A DNA stretch of 64,000 nucleotides from Lichenostomus cassidix (GCA_008360975.2 CM039189.1:8808056-8872055), one strand, 5' to 3'; counted from the first letter of the stretch, positions 1 to 13,593 are shown. The notes: generated by a model from the sequence alone, not told the origin. Translations and numbers: made by a program.

Positions 1-3000
1 CCTTATTTCAGTGCACATTCCCCATAGCAACTCCCTTGCCTGGGAAACATCATTCTTCTTCTCTCATATTAATTCCTAAATACAAACTTTCCCCACATCT
101 CCTTCAAGTGACAGCTCACCCTTAGCATACCTATGCTCTGTCATGATACTGAACTGCAGCATTCACGAAACTCCCTCCCTCCCAGGATTTCCTCCCCTAA
201 GTAGTATCATCTAACCAAGCAGAAAACACCCACAACATGAGCCCTTTGCTTAAGTCTGTGAGGATAAAAGGTGGTGAGTTAGTTTTCATGGGAATTTAGG
301 TCTTCCTGGCCAGCTCAGAGTTTATGAACCTGTCAAGCTAACATAATGTGCACATTTCTTTAAGATCTGTTGCTAAGCTGCACTGAAATCACACCACATT
401 ACCAACACAGCCCCTGGACACCTCTTTGAGTTGAATCTGGGTCCACTGAAAAATGTAAGAGAAGTAACTGTATCTTCCACACTAATCTCCATGAAGGTAT
501 GAAGCCTGCAAAGATGATTCCATATGTGTTCGTAACTGGCTGACAGACTGGGAATGGGATGAAAGTGGAGAAAACCACTGTAAGAATAAATGTGTTCCAT
601 ACAGTGAGGTAAGAAAACCTGATCAACTGAAGCAGAAAATATGGCATTAGGAGTTCTTTATTTTTTTTCCTGAATATATGGGAGTAAAATGCCTTTGGTA
701 AATTATTTTTACTTCAGCAGTTTCAAGCCATTCCTACATTTTTAAGTATACAAATTTTCAAACATTCATTTTTATGTATGGCACTTACTCTAGGTAGGTA
801 TACATTTAATTGATCATTTTCATTCCACTTATGAAATGAACGTTCAAGAAGCACTGATATTTTAACCACAGTGGGATTTAGAAAATAAAAGATAAAATAA
901 CTTTGTTGATACAGAGACACTGTGATGCATTTCACAAGGTTCCTTACACAATATGGGGCCCTACACACCTCTGTCTTTTTAAATTGGAATGTAAATTCCC
1001 AAACCACTTGAGAATTTTTAAGGTCTTCTTGCCTATTAGGTATCTTTGCCCTTTTCTCTATTTTACCATGTCCTTCTCCATCCCATCTTTCTGAGAATGT
1101 TTATAGGTTGGATAACTAATTTTATGAGCAAAAGTGTATAAAATGAGAACTGACAAGACTTACAGGAGTAAGGTTGCCTGGAACCTGATCTACTGACCTT
1201 TCCAGAGTCAGGCAGGATTTTTCTCATTACTCAAGCAAGTTTAGCATCAGAGCAATATAATACAGTTCAAAAGTGTACTTGAATATTTTTAACAGTTGAA
1301 CTTCACTGAGTCCATTAAATACTGCCCAAATTGCAGAAGTAAACAAAATTAAACTGAAGTGCTTAGGGACTGGTATTAAGGCTTGCAAAATCATTGTCTT
1401 GAAATCAAGTGCATGTACTTCCAGAAGTCAGTTCAGCAACTAACATAAGTTGAAGACACAGTCCAGTTAGTGCAGGATTGCTGTCTGCCTTGCAAAAGTG
1501 ACACTAATCAGCAGGCTCAGGAAGGTGGCCAAAAACAAATGAGCTGTGGAAACTTACAGCTTAGTTTCCCAGATGTGCTAAATCATCAGTAGTTCCAGAT
1601 GAAGTGAAAAACAAAATTATAATCTCTGTAAATAATCTCCAGTCTCTGTTCAAACTGTCCCTGTTTCAGAGATAGGAGTTTTTAACCTTGAGTTCCCTTG
1701 TACTTATTTCTTAAAGAAAATATACCATCTGCAGGGGAAAACATGCAGCAAATTCTGAGGTCTTATCACTTGAAGCCAGACACAGCTATTCCTAAACTAA
1801 ATGGAACCACACCCTAAACTGCCCATGTTTTCCACCAAAAATAGGCTTGCATGGTAAGTAAGCATAAAGATGAAATTTTTGCAGAGAAATTTAAAAAACA
1901 CATTTCCCATATGAAAATTAGGTGATATACAAACACTAGACTGCCTTGGTTTGGACTCAACTCACGGAAGGGTTCTCACACATCAGAGCACAGTAGGCAG
2001 ACCCTTCCTTTTTTCACACAGAGGAGCAATCAGCAACCGTACATGTGACAAATGCAAGTGGTTCTAAGGCCCATTTGGGACAACTGCTGAATAAAGAACA
2101 AATGCTGAATATTAAGGATGCACAACTGACCATGGCCAGCTTTAACCTTGCCATTATTCTCCCAGCTGGGTGCTCCCCAAGCAATTTTTATGCACAGACT
2201 AGGACATTTTCCAAGAAGCTTAAGAGTCAGAATCCTTTGCAGTAATTTAGGGATATGTTGGGTAAATGGGCTGTGTGCTCTATTTGTTTGCTGCACCATT
2301 CTGACTATGCTCTGATCTTTAAGGAGAATTAGGAGGAAGGTCAAAATAAAATTACCAGTTTGGCAAGTAAAAGAGCACAAACATGTTACAGAACCTGTGA
2401 GACACAAGTATCATGTAGTTGTATCTCTTGCATAAAGACCCTAAACAAACCCACATGACAGGCTTTAATACTTTCTGGAATGATTAGCTAAGAGCAGTGG
2501 AAAATCAGGAACTGCACAGGAGCTGGAAGAGAATATCTAATGCTACTTAAAATCATAGGGATAATGGGAAGGAAAGACTTAAGATCTGCCTGCCCTGAGA
2601 ACACAAGGAAAGAACTAGATAGAGGGAGCTTTCCTTTTCTGACCCTGCTCCCGGTGCACTATGCAACCTCTATACTCCTTCTCCAGCACCTGCAGCATCC
2701 TTGGTGCAAGCCCTGGCTAGAGATGGTATGAGCTGAAAAGCTGTTTTAAAGACAACAGAGTCTTTGAGGCTATTTGGAATGGACTCTGTATTACTCATGA
2801 AAGATAGTTTTTTAAGGCAAAAGTCAATAATTTTGCATATGGGGAAACAGGGAATGTAAGAAGAACTTGTTGTCTTCTTACATCGAAGAACAAAAATAAC
2901 TGAAGCAGAAGAAGGACTACAGATACCCAATTTCAATTCTGCATAATAGTCTTGAATCTGTAATCGTTTTTTGGGGGGATGTTTGCACACAAAGCAATTA

Positions 3001-4200
3001 TCCCAACACAAAGAATTATCCCAACACAAAGACAGGGCACCTGCTCTGAGATTCACAGTGTCAGATCTTTGTATGAGCTGGTGATGATGGTAAACCAGCA
3101 GAACATCCAGGAATTACAGCAGTAAGATAAACACTGTAGGACTCAGGATCATGGGCAAGGATTACTTGTACTATTACAGATAAAACACAACTTCCATCAG
3201 AGAGATGCTGGTGACGTGGTCAAGGTGAATCAGGCAGCAACAGAGCCCAGTGGTGCTGCTGCCTGACCCACAGTTTCAGTTACTAACACTCCTACTCCTT
3301 AATTTCCAAGGCTTCTATTCCTGCCACCACTCCCATCCTCAATCTCATTCTTAGCTTTGCTTCTGGGAGTACCTAAAGTTTCTTTTTCGGAAAGAGAAAA
3401 GATTGAACCTCAACCACAAACACATGGGAGAAATGCAGGGAAGATAAAGTGTACATAACTGAGTGCTTTGTGTCTGGACATGATAACTCTTAAGCTAATA
3501 TTCTTTAGACAAACTCAAGCTGGGTAGGCAGAAGGTTGTCACCATGTGAGCTCAGCAAACAAGCAGTATCTTTATTGCGTGGTTGACAGGCCCTATGACA
3601 CAGGAGTTACAAAATGCTGTAGTACCAAGAACAGAACAGGTTCACTTGACGAGAGTACAAGAAGCTGCAACTCGCAGTTTCTTGAGCCAGAAGGGCCATT
3701 GCCCCACTGGAAAAAGCACATTGGAAGCTTGACACAAACTTACTCTCTTCAAGCAGTTGTTAAATTATGTCTCTTCTCTTTTCCTGTGAGGTCCTCCCCA
3801 GCCATGAAGTACATTGCAGCAGGCACAATGAGATCCCTCAGAGCTGTGACTCCACTGGGCTGTCTCTGCCCTGTAAATAAAAACATTCCCATATTCAAAG
3901 CACTGCTGGCACTTTCAGCACTACTCAGATTTCAAGGCATGTCAGAGTGTCCTGACATGCTACAAGTTGCACAGGCTCTCTCACACAGCTTTGGACTGTC
4001 AGCCTCAGAGAGCTGCTGGGCTGTCAGCCCGAAGGTGGAAACAATGGGTGGCTGTTGAGTCCTGCACTTTGTGTAACCACTTGCTTTCACAACAGGCAAA
4101 TCCCTTTTGCCAGTTGTGGGAGTGGGTAACTTTTTAGATATCTCAGAAGAGATGAAGCATAGCACACAGCAAGAGAGTAAATGAGTGCAGACGGCATTTT
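1..4200. other. Intergenic, no gene recognised
   Basis: AT-rich sequence with no reading frame I can assign to a family. The longest open frame (3,546-4,058, +) begins with GTG rather than ATG, has no visible splice context and reads as unstructured composition, so it is not called. The only local structure noted is an 18-bp perfect tandem duplication at 2,996-3,031. In human the next gene upstream of IPP is MAST2, transcribed away from it; I looked for its N-terminal coding exons on the minus strand here and did not find them, which fits a large intergenic gap. Confidence 0.6.
2996..3031. repeat. 18-bp perfect tandem duplication
   Basis: Two identical 18-bp units (aattatcccaacacaaag) lie head to tail at 2,996-3,013 and 3,014-3,031. 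This is a simple local duplication, probably from replication slippage. Confidence 0.85.
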
Positions 4201-4300
4201 TATAACCAATTTTTTATAAGTGATAAATGTTTATCAATTTGATACAAACTGGTTTTAATTCAATTATTTTTAAACGTAACTGAGGCATTTCTTATTTGAC

Positions 4301-4549
4301 ATGCAGATGTACGCGAATGGGACTGACATGTGCCAGAGTATGTGGGGGAAGTCATTTAAGGTGAGCGAATCCTCCTGCCTCTGCTTGCAAATGAACAAGA
4401 AGGACACAATTGCAATCAAGTATCTCCTCTCCGAAAGCTCAGAGGAAAGCTCTAGCAGCAGCAGCAGCAGCAGTGAGGAACATGCCTGCCAAAGTAAACT
4501 CCTGAAGTTTGAGAAACTAAAGAGGGAGGAAGGTGAACAGACAAGATAA
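4301..4549 (+). CDS. Candidate orphan 3'-terminal coding exon, Ser/Glu-rich
   Basis: An open frame of 82 codons starts with ATG at 4,301 and stops with TAA at 4,547-4,549. Its second half has a serine run flanked by acidic residues (SESSEE, then about nine serines, then SEEH) and ends in a Lys/Glu-rich tail. A plausible splice acceptor (tttcttatttgacatgcag) ends at 4,306, and a poly(A) signal AATAAA lies at 4,647-4,652, about 100 bp after the stop. Together these look like a last exon. Ser-x-Glu clusters of this kind are typical Fam20C or casein-kinase-2 targets, but that is inference. I do not recognise the protein and see no upstream exons. The serine run comes from a short (AGC)n repeat, so chance is a real alternative. 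Confidence 0.25.
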   Translation: MQMYANGTDMCQSMWGKSFKVSESSCLCLQMNKKDTIAIKYLLSESSEESSSSSSSSSEEHACQSKLLKFEKLKREEGEQTR

Positions 4550-4646
4550 ATGCTAGTGGATGTATGTCAGGACAAGAGAAATCGTCGTGGAAGCTGGGCT
4601 CGGGGCATCATGCTAGCCTGCTTTATCCCTTGCTTTCTTAGAACAT

Positions 4647-4652
4647 AATAAA
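4647..4652 (+). terminator. Poly(A) signal AATAAA after the orphan exon
   Basis: Canonical AATAAA hexamer about 100 bp downstream of the TAA that ends the serine-rich open frame. It matters only as support for that candidate exon. Confidence 0.3.
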
Positions 4653-4659
4653 TCAATGG

Positions 4660-7600
4660 CTGGTTGTATTAATCTTTCTCTGATGTTTTTGCATCTGCAT
4701 CACAAAGCTCCAGACAGGTTAGCACAGGTATAATCTTGTGATTTGAACTGAACAGCCTGAAGAAAACATCTCGGGGTTGACTTTCAAAGAGAAGAGGCAC
4801 AGGCAGCCCCTGTTGACTTAAGGTGGAACAGTGAGAACTGGAGTCCTCTGGGAGGTCATGCCTGCTAGTAATGCACTAAATCTTCAACCCAAACACTTCA
4901 CTGGCACAGGCACAGCACTCCTGTCATGAGTTCCTCTGTGCCTGGCTCCACTCAAATAAAGAAGAAATCTTCAGGCAGAAATAGGTCAGTGAGCCTGGCT
5001 ACTGACCACTGAAAATGTATTTATTTTGTATCTTAAAAACAGGGCTTTATGGTGTACCACATAAATCCCTGGATCCAAATATTGTCAGTATATAGCATGC
5101 ACGGTCTGTTGCACAGGGCTTTTACCTTAAGCAAGAGCAGTAGGAAAGTCTTCTACAATATATAAATTTAAGGCATAATTTTGAGTGCAATTATTCCCAC
5201 TGAATTATTCTAAACATAATGATCTCTGACAAACCAAAGTGTCAGGGACAGCCCTAGTCAGGTTTTTCACATCAGTAATTCTGCTTCCTAGCATCACTGT
5301 TACAGTCAAACTAAAAACAAAATCTGCACCAGTCCCAGAAGGATTTATCAGGTAAAGGATTAATGAAATCCTGCTTTCAGTTATCTGTCCATACTTCCTC
5401 TGACATCACTGTAGAGTGGACAGGTCTGTGCCATTCTATACAGACATTTTCAGTGCCATCACCACAGAAACCATGAGAAGATTTGAATTTGAGGGTCACA
5501 TTATCAGACTGTGAAAATCAGCATCATCTTGGTGCTTCCAAGGATCTGGTTGCCTTACAGCATTTCAGGATCTGGTCCACAGTTAAAACAATGACTTGGC
5601 ACATCCTGTTAAACTGGGAGAATCTTAAAAATCTAATGCACTTTCTTCACTGAGCTGTTTATTTATTGGAATGGTTTCACACAGCTGCAATAGTAATGCT
5701 AAACCCATTAGGTCATGCTCTGCTTCCAACCAGCTTCTCAGTACATTTAACAATGGACTAATTCCTACCAGCATTGAATTGTCTTCAGAATGATACTTTG
5801 CCACATCTGTATTTGTGCTAACTCAATTTGTCAGTTCTACTGTTAGAAAAGGAAGAACAAGAATTTAGTCTTCTGTAAAGCTCTGACAGTCCTTTTCTCC
5901 TCCTATTTCACTAACTGCTCTTTCCTGTCCTTCTCTATTGCACCTGAATCAGAGCAGAAATTTTCCTGCATTTTACTTTGCTATGCTCAAAATTCAAGAA
6001 TTAATTATCCCCTTTCATTGCCCTAACACCAACGTTTTCTGTATTGCCATGGACAAACATTTTCTTCATGTTTTTTGTTAAGTATAGCAGAATTGTTTCT
6101 GCCTGTGTCTCTGCTTTTTTTCTTCCCATTCCATTTTTTTCTCTTTGCTCTGACTAAATTACCCTTGAAATCACTCTCAACAAACAACTCCTCCGTGCTT
6201 AATTCCAGGATGACACATAAGACTGGTTATTGCATGCTTTTAAAGAGCATTGGGTCCTACTGCAAGATAAAGGACCAAGACCATTTTCCTCCTATTTATC
6301 ACTTTCCCACTGACTTGTGATGCACCCTAAGCAAAACATTTAACTCTTTTGTGACCCAAATAATTTTGCAAAGCTACCATATTTCCTCTTTAGGTAATCT
6401 CTTTTCTAGGATAAAAATTCAAGAACTTCTCAGTTGTTCCTGTGGGAGAGTTTTCCAGTCCACAGCTCCCTGGTCCCAGAGGTGTGAACAGCGATCTTAG
6501 CTCTCAGGCTCATTGCTTTCCACTTGCTTGTATTACAAAAACTTCACATTAATATACCAATCTTCTTAAGCCACTGGTTTGCTCTGTCTAGTTGCTTTAT
6601 ATAAACAGTAATTTACACCCTAAACAACCTTTGTGACTCTCAGAAGTGCTATCAGTGTGTATTTTAAATTTACAGGAAGACTAGGATAAGTCAGGTAAAG
6701 CAAAATGAAAAATAACACAAGTGACTAAAAAAACTACAACAATACACTGTGAAGGTAACCAGGGAAAAGAAAGATCCAAGTTACTGGTGGCTGCAGACAT
6801 CTCCAGTTAATGCTGCCCTGATTAGGTCAGTGCCTCTATGCATCACAGCCCAAAAGCACACATCCTGCCTCTGGAGCCATGCTGGCCCAGCCCACTGAAA
6901 TGGCTCTGTATTTAGTGACATTAGGCTTGACTAAGATCTTTATTAAAATGTCAACATGGTAGTCAAATGCTTTGTGAAATAGGTTGAGAAATATGTTCCT
7001 ACGCCAATCTGAGGAAACAGATTTAAAACCCTTATCAATAAATTAAACTTGACTTGTCAACAAGACAGTGTTGATAAAAATAAAAATTATTGCCAATTAT
7101 TGACTTATTTACAACCTAAGAATCAGCTTTTGTCCTCTACTACTTGGGCCTGGTGTCATGTTAACCAGCTAACCTGGGTCATCCTGATTGTTCTGTTTGT
7201 TTAATTTTCTTTCCTTAAACATTGGCAGAATACTGTGAGCCTTCTGAAATTTCACTGACATGCCAGGATTTCTTACAAATTAGATCTCCCATGACAGTTC
7301 TGTTAGAGTTCTTTAGTATGTTACCTTAGCCAACTGCTTTAAAATTATGAATGTTACTTATTATGGTGATGATGATGAACCTCATCCTTAATTAACTGCA
7401 GACTGAGAAGGATTTCATCATACTTCTGTAATACAAATACTCCATCCAGCATATATTTCAATACTAAGCATTATTAACAAAACTTGCCCACTGTTCATTG
7501 TGCCATTGCAAGGCTTTCTTCCTCAGGCCACAATTTCTTGTAGTACTTTTAGAGTCCTCACTCTTATTTTTGTAGTTCATAATTTTCCATGGATATTGAT

Positions 7601-7940
7601 TGCCATATAGTCTTCCTTTTTAAAAAATAATAATCATCGGTAATTATGATATTTTCAACTTCTGTTGCATTTTTCATGTGCAGGTTTCACTCAAAAATTT
7701 CATAAATATTCATTAATCTTCAAAATATACCTGAGAAGAAAATAAGTAGTGAGAAACAAACTTTGTCAGTGGGAGAGACTTAAAAAAAGACTTATCACTG
7801 CAAGTATTGCAGAACTAGGACTAGCACAGACAAGTTCTGTTTCAGTCATTTTTCACATTGCAAATGGAGCTGCACTTTGTAAGATGATCCTCAGAAAAAA
7901 GCTATTATGTTAAATTATTATGCAAAAGTTATTATGCAAA
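4660..7940. other. Intergenic, nothing recognised
   Basis: AT-rich single-copy-looking sequence. No open frame with coding character, no RNA gene and no clear transposon was seen. Confidence 0.5.
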
Positions 7941-7944
7941 AATT

Positions 7945-8005
7945 ATAGAATCACAGAATTGTTCAGGTTTGAAAATACCTTTAAGATCATTGAGTCTGAT
8001 GCTCC
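7945..8005 (-). mobile_element. CR1 LINE 3'-end fragment
   Basis: The plus strand reads atagaatcacagaattgttc followed by aggtttgaaaatacctttaagatcattgag, the reverse complement of the conserved CR1 3' terminus. Only about 60 bp remains, as is usual for 5'-truncated CR1 copies. Confidence 0.75.
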
Positions 8006-8312
8006 AGGCTTTTATGAAATAAAAGAGTACAAAAAGCTTGAGCATTCAAAAAACAAAACAAATTATTAAACAATGCATTCCCATGAACCTTGAAGGATAA
8101 TGAAATGATACAAATAATAACTGTTGCACTATTTAAGACAAATAATGTCAAACAAGCTAATTTGCCTTGCTGAGAGACAGCCAGTCTGAACTGAAGGGGA
8201 AAGCTGTAGGTTAGATCTGACTTTTTACATTTTTTGATAACATTTATGTAATATTCTGATAAGTAATCGGAGAAAACCAAAATGCAAATTAAATCCCCAT
8301 ACTTGTTTAAAA

Positions 8313-8351
8313 ATATATTAATATATTACTATGAGTAATATATTAATATAT
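8313..8351. repeat. Perfect AT-rich palindrome, 18-bp arms, 3-bp loop
   Basis: Arm 1 (8,313-8,330, atatattaatatattact) is exactly complementary to arm 2 (8,334-8,351) around a 3-bp centre (atg). Composition is almost wholly A/T. It may be a slippage-derived palindrome or a recombination-prone cruciform site. Confidence 0.8.
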
Positions 8352-9593
8352 ATTGTTGTCATTTAACTTGGACAGATCTTCTTTTAGTAATCCCAAAGGG
8401 TCTGTTTTGATCCATTCAACCTTTATGTTTTCCTAAACAATGAAGTATAGATTTTGCAGGCACATTGAAGGACAAGATTAGAATAAAAATTATCTTTCTA
8501 TCCCAAGAACTAGACCAAGCCTCCAAAGGTGAAATTCTAAAAAGGGAGATGAAAAATGCTTGCACTGAGGAAAGGTAAATCATTGGAAAAAATCATCCAG
8601 GGAAATACATGACAAAGCAACAGCCGAGCAGCCAAGGAGTTGGGATGCTTAGTAGCAACCTATGCCATTTACAGCTGAAATGTTATGTGGAAGATCTTCT
8701 AATCTTTCAAGGCTTCAGTATATGCAGAGCCCTGGAAGTCTTGACTCACCAAGCAAGCAGATGCAGGACCTACAGACATCCTACTAACAGTTACTCAGAG
8801 CTGGTGACGTATCTCACATTCCACTGAGGCGCTGCTTCTGGAATGACCCCACTGCATCACCCAGGCTGTGGAATGTGGTGGGTATCAGACAGAGTTTAAC
8901 TCTATCTATCTTCCCAATGAAATCAGCTCACAAGCTCTGTCAACACAAGTGCAATATGTTCTAGAAGAAAACATGCTCCTGGTATATATCTAATGACTAT
9001 ATAATTTAAAAGGAATAAAATTAGCTGGATTTAAGCACATCTTCTGGTTATTTTCACTCCTTTTTTTCTGTTCCAAAGTTTTGCATAACTTGGAGTTACT
9101 TTAAAAAAAATGCCACATGCTCCAGACAGCTCAGCTCTGTTGTGTGTTTGCTCTACTTTATTATCCAAGGAAACACTGAGATTTAGACAAGAAGAGTTAA
9201 GTAAAGAGTCCAAAAAGCATTAGGGTTTGGATTACAATTTGAAACATTTCCAAACTTTACTAATGGCAAGACTGAATTCCCCCATGCCTGAAGACTGATA
9301 GTTTTCAAGCACAACTCATTTTTCCTTTTGGCAAAAAGAGACCTGCACCTTTGATACAGTCACCCTAGAGAGCAGATCTAATTCAGTGTGAAGCTGCAGG
9401 TCAGCTCGAGACTACAGAGAAAAAAGACCCAAGCTATGAAATCAATCATCTGCTTCAAATAAGTGTGAGGACCCAGTCAGGATCAGACCTCAACAATCTG
9501 GCAGCTTTCAACATCTCCAAGACAAAGTTGCAGCGATTCCCTACTACTGAGATTTATCTTCAAAGAGAAATGAGGGAGGAAACCCTCTCTGCT

Positions 9594-9621
9594 GCTAAAG
9601 GGAAGCTTGCTTCCCTTTAGC
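9594..9621. repeat. Perfect inverted repeat, 13-bp arms, 2-bp centre
   Basis: gctaaagggaagc (9,594-9,606), then tt, then its exact reverse complement gcttccctttagc (9,609-9,621). Confidence 0.85.
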
Positions 9622-10615
9622 TACTAAAAGCATATCTCTTCTGCCTCTGTTTTGATCACCAACTGCTATCTGAGTCCTAGTATTTTTTGGCCTCCTTCCT
9701 TGGAAATGCAATGAAGTCTCTGTGGAGTTCGCCTTGGTTCCCCTCTCAGACAGCTGTGACTAATTCAATGTTCAAGCTCTTGAGTTAATTCTCTCATTAG
9801 ATCACTTTCCTTCTTCATGGAATGATTATTCCCATGGGAGAAATGAGAAAGACTAAAACAATATTGTGCGAGTATCTGACACACTGCATCCAGGATGTTT
9901 ACTTTAAATCAAATTGCCTGGAATTGCTCCAGATCTATGGCTTAAACACAAGAATCTTCTTAAGTGGTGGGGAACTGTAGCCATGCATGTTTCACAACAT
10001 TCCCTGTTTCACTGGAATTCCTCCAAACTTCCTGCTAGGTAAGTGTACCCAGAACACAAACCTCTCCACACAAGTAGGTCAGGTGACAGGATTCTTTCAT
10101 TGCTAGGGCATACTTTAAGACTGAAAAAGGTATTTTCCTCATTTTTTTATTTTTTATCACACACCAATCCCCTTGCCACCTGATGCTACTGTGAAGGCGA
10201 AGCCTGGAGTGCACAGCAGTGAAATTACTGCCAGTGCTCCTGAAATCACAAGCCAATATCTGTGCATTACTCACTGGGAATGTCACAATCCCTGTGAAGG
10301 CTCAGATGTGTTCCCCACTTTTGCTGCCTGACAAATGGCTCCCCAGGGCATGGCTCGTCACTGGAAGGCAACATTCTCTACTGGATGCCAGCACAGCCTA
10401 TGCTGCAGCACCTTTGGTGTGATGTGGATACTCAGGAGAGTTTCTCAATCCCCATCTCAAGACTCTAAGCCAGTCTGGACTGACAGCTCTGATACCAGGC
10501 TGTTACCTTAATGCCACCTTTACCTCAAGCCAAATTACAGTGAAAATAGTAAAAATACTTAATTACAAATTTCAAAATAGACAAAAAAGTTCACAAAGGC
10601 TTCTAAAGATGAGAG

Positions 10616-10680
10616 AAGTGAGAAGAGAAGAGAAGAGAAGAGAAGAGAAGAGAAGAGAAGAGAAGAGAAGAGAAGAGAAA
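10616..10680. repeat. (AGAAG)n pentanucleotide microsatellite
   Basis: About 12-13 near-perfect copies of a 5-bp purine-only unit, strongly strand-asymmetric. It is likely length-polymorphic. Confidence 0.95.
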
Positions 10681-12812
10681 TGAAGCACTCAGCATGGCAC
10701 GGCCCTGAGCTTCACAGTTTCCCAAGCCATTAACAGTTCAGCTGACAAATGGACAGAGCCATCACCACCTTGCTGGTAGTGTGAAAACTTAAATGTTTTC
10801 ACACAAGCCCTGTATTGTGGGGCTGCCTCTACAGAAAGACTGTCTTTGGGGACCCCTCTTGCTCTCTGTCTTTGGGTCAATTCCAGTTCAGACCTCTACC
10901 CTACACACACATACACACATATTCATCAAAATTCATTAACCCACACAGGAGTTAAGGTAATAGCTCTTGGGCCTGGCCCAAACCTGTCAAGAGAGAGTGT
11001 TCTCATGCCTGGCTTGAGTCTGGAAAATGTGTTATCTCCCTGTGAAGCACAAACCACTCAGTTAGGAACATTCAGACCCTGAAGGGAAGCTTCTTTATCC
11101 ACTGAAGCTTATGTATCACGTGAAAGCATAAGCTGACAACAGGTTTATGAAGATATCTAATTAGAATATAGTGTCTTTAGCTCATTAGGAGCTTTTGACT
11201 GAGTAGACAAACACTATAAGCAGTTGTGATTATCACCATTGGAGTGATAATGGGGTAAACCAATGCTGTCTTTGAGAAATATCTTACAAGTACCCAGGCA
11301 ACCTCTTCTCTCCTCCACGTTGAGAGTGTGAAGTCCAGCAGTCTGCCTTGTCTTACCCCTACAAGGAGCTGCACAACAACACTCCACGAGCTGCTCATCC
11401 ACAGACTGCTGATCTACATCATTGCTTTTGGGCATGCAATGACATCCAGAGTAAATGGGACTTCTGGGGAAAACCTAGATCTTAACAGAGACAAGGTGTC
11501 TTTGGAAGTGTAAGAGATGTAGCTTAGTGCATTGCAGATGCTTCCATTCCTCATGAACACTTGGTGGCTCTGCAATTCTGCAATTTTGGCTTCCCTGGGA
11601 GAAGTTTGAGCTCAAATCCTTATGGAACTTAGGGTAGTGGAGCAAAAATTGTTGTATCTTTTGAAGGTTTTGTGACCTGCACACCAAAACAAAAAGTAAG
11701 CTCCTTTCCATTTTGGTGAGGCTGTACAACACCTCTCCTCTGATAGATCCAGTGCATTACAATACGAGTAACAACTATAGTGGGTAATTAGTAACGAAAA
11801 TGGCAACTGTCTGTACCACTGAAAGGTTATAGCAGATGCCTTACTACAGAGGGCAAAGTGCAGAGACACAGTTTGGACAGGAAGAGATTTCATACCCACT
11901 AAACTGGGGGAGGGATTAGACCTGGCACATTCTGGTTGTCATGGAAAGTGGCTCCCTATCACAAAACATCCCATGGGATTTGATGTACCTACAAATAGTC
12001 ACGACCTGAGTTTCATGTCTCCTCTGCAACAGAGAATTTTAGCAGCCAAGTATGGTCAGGAGTTTTAAGTCAAAATGGTCCCCAAAACTGCAAGTGTAAT
12101 GGATAGGTTCTGACAAGAAGCAGTGAGGCAAAACTGCACATTCAAATAAATTATCCTTCTAGGTTTTAGGGTGGGTGTTTTGATTTTTTTTGTTTGTTTT
12201 TTCGGGTTTTTTAAGACTAAGAGCTCTCCATCTATATGGAGTTCAGGGGGGAAAAAAAAGACAAATCACACTGTAAGAGAGAAGAGGTTCAGCATCCGCA
12301 CATGCAACACCTTTCAGCCTCCCGATTTTGTTAATGCTCTAATACGTCACCCTGCAGTCCCGGTTTTATTGATGTTCCAATACATGTCCCTGCGGTAACA
12401 GCGGCACCTGCAGGATTCGGGAAAAGCGGCACAGACACCTCCGTCGGCTCCGCAGAATATCATCCCGGCATCTGGAAAGGTTTCTCTGAGAACCCTTCTG
12501 CCAGGTAAATCTGAGCAGCCGTGTGCCTCTGTGGGACAGGGGTTTTTCAAGAGAAAGCCTGAACAGTTTTTTGTGAGGTTCTTCTCACTGTTTTGGCACC
12601 TTCTGTGCAGGCGTGGGTGGTGAGATGTTGAGGAGCACAGGGAATGCCTCTTTTTTTGTCACCTGTCCTATAATGACAGTCAGCATCCAGCTGGCTTATT
12701 GGCAAATACATTTTTTAGAGCCTAGTTAATTCAAATTGAAGACATTTTAAATTCCTTCACTACAGTGACTGCCATTCTTGGTGTTGGTTAATCAAAAGGC
12801 CTCCTCATTACG

Positions 12813-12861
12813 CAGTGCAATTTCGCACTGTCAAAGGTACTTTCAGACTTATTCTGAAAGT
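12813..12861. repeat. Two adjacent short stem-loops
   Basis: cagtgc/gcactg (12,813-12,818 and 12,825-12,830) is followed by actttcag/ctgaaagt (12,839-12,846 and 12,854-12,861). The arms are short (6 and 8 bp), so the pair may be fortuitous. No terminator or RNA family is implied. Confidence 0.4.
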
Positions 12862-13593
12862 TTACAGTGTGTTTTGGGAGATTCACAACAGTATATGGGA
12901 GCATTAGCTCCATCTTGTACAGCTCCTGTGTGGCCACAGAAGATACCCACTGGGGGCAGAACTATGACCCACTGCACAGGCCTTTAGGGCAAAATTAGCT
13001 CTCTCAGCAATGCTATTTTGTGTCCATAAATTTGGTGCTATGGTGTGAAATCCTAGTGCTGGCCAAGAGTCTAACAGCTGACATCAGCCAGCTAGCGAGC
13101 CACTGGCATTTAGGAGAATTCTAAGCCTTTTACTCACAGGCCACTTCCGATGAATAAAATGTCAGCGCAAGAGGGGTCTGGTTTCTTTTACTGATGCATC
13201 AAAGAAAGAAAAACCTCAATGCATTTTTCAGCCGAGCCTAAAATTTATATAGTTATATCAGCATGCATCCAACTGCGTGTGCTTGCAGAAACCTTCTCTC
13301 TAGATCTATGTTTTCTATGGGTATTTTTTTAACACCAACTTGAAATGTAATTAGAATGTAATGCTGATGAACAGAGAAACCAATAGCCCCCAGAGGGTAT
13401 CATGATTCAGATTCTTTCCAGAAGTACATTTAAAAGTTATTACAATGAAATGCAGAATCATGAGAAAAGCCTGAGGGGCCATGACCATTGTAACTGTGAG
13501 AGGACATGTTTTTCTTTTCCAGTCTCACAGTAAATAGATATGGAAGCATTCCAAGTGGCTGTCTGATTGCTTTTTGCTCTGGCTGAATGTTAT

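Larger units (their letters stand above)
8360..13590. other. Intergenic, short repeats only
   Basis: No gene recognised. Notable items are listed separately: a hairpin at 9,594-9,621, the (AGAAG)n tract at 10,616-10,680 and two adjacent short stem-loops at 12,813-12,861. GC and CpG content rise locally at about 12,290-12,510, where a good donor-like site (ccag|gtaaat) follows position 12,504. This could be the first exon of an unannotated non-coding transcript, but nothing else supports that. Confidence 0.5.

Noticed and set aside
3546..4058. 170-codon plus-strand open frame
   Set aside because: It begins with GTG, has no recognisable domain, splice signals or poly(A) context. A frame of this length is expected by chance once or twice in 64 kb.
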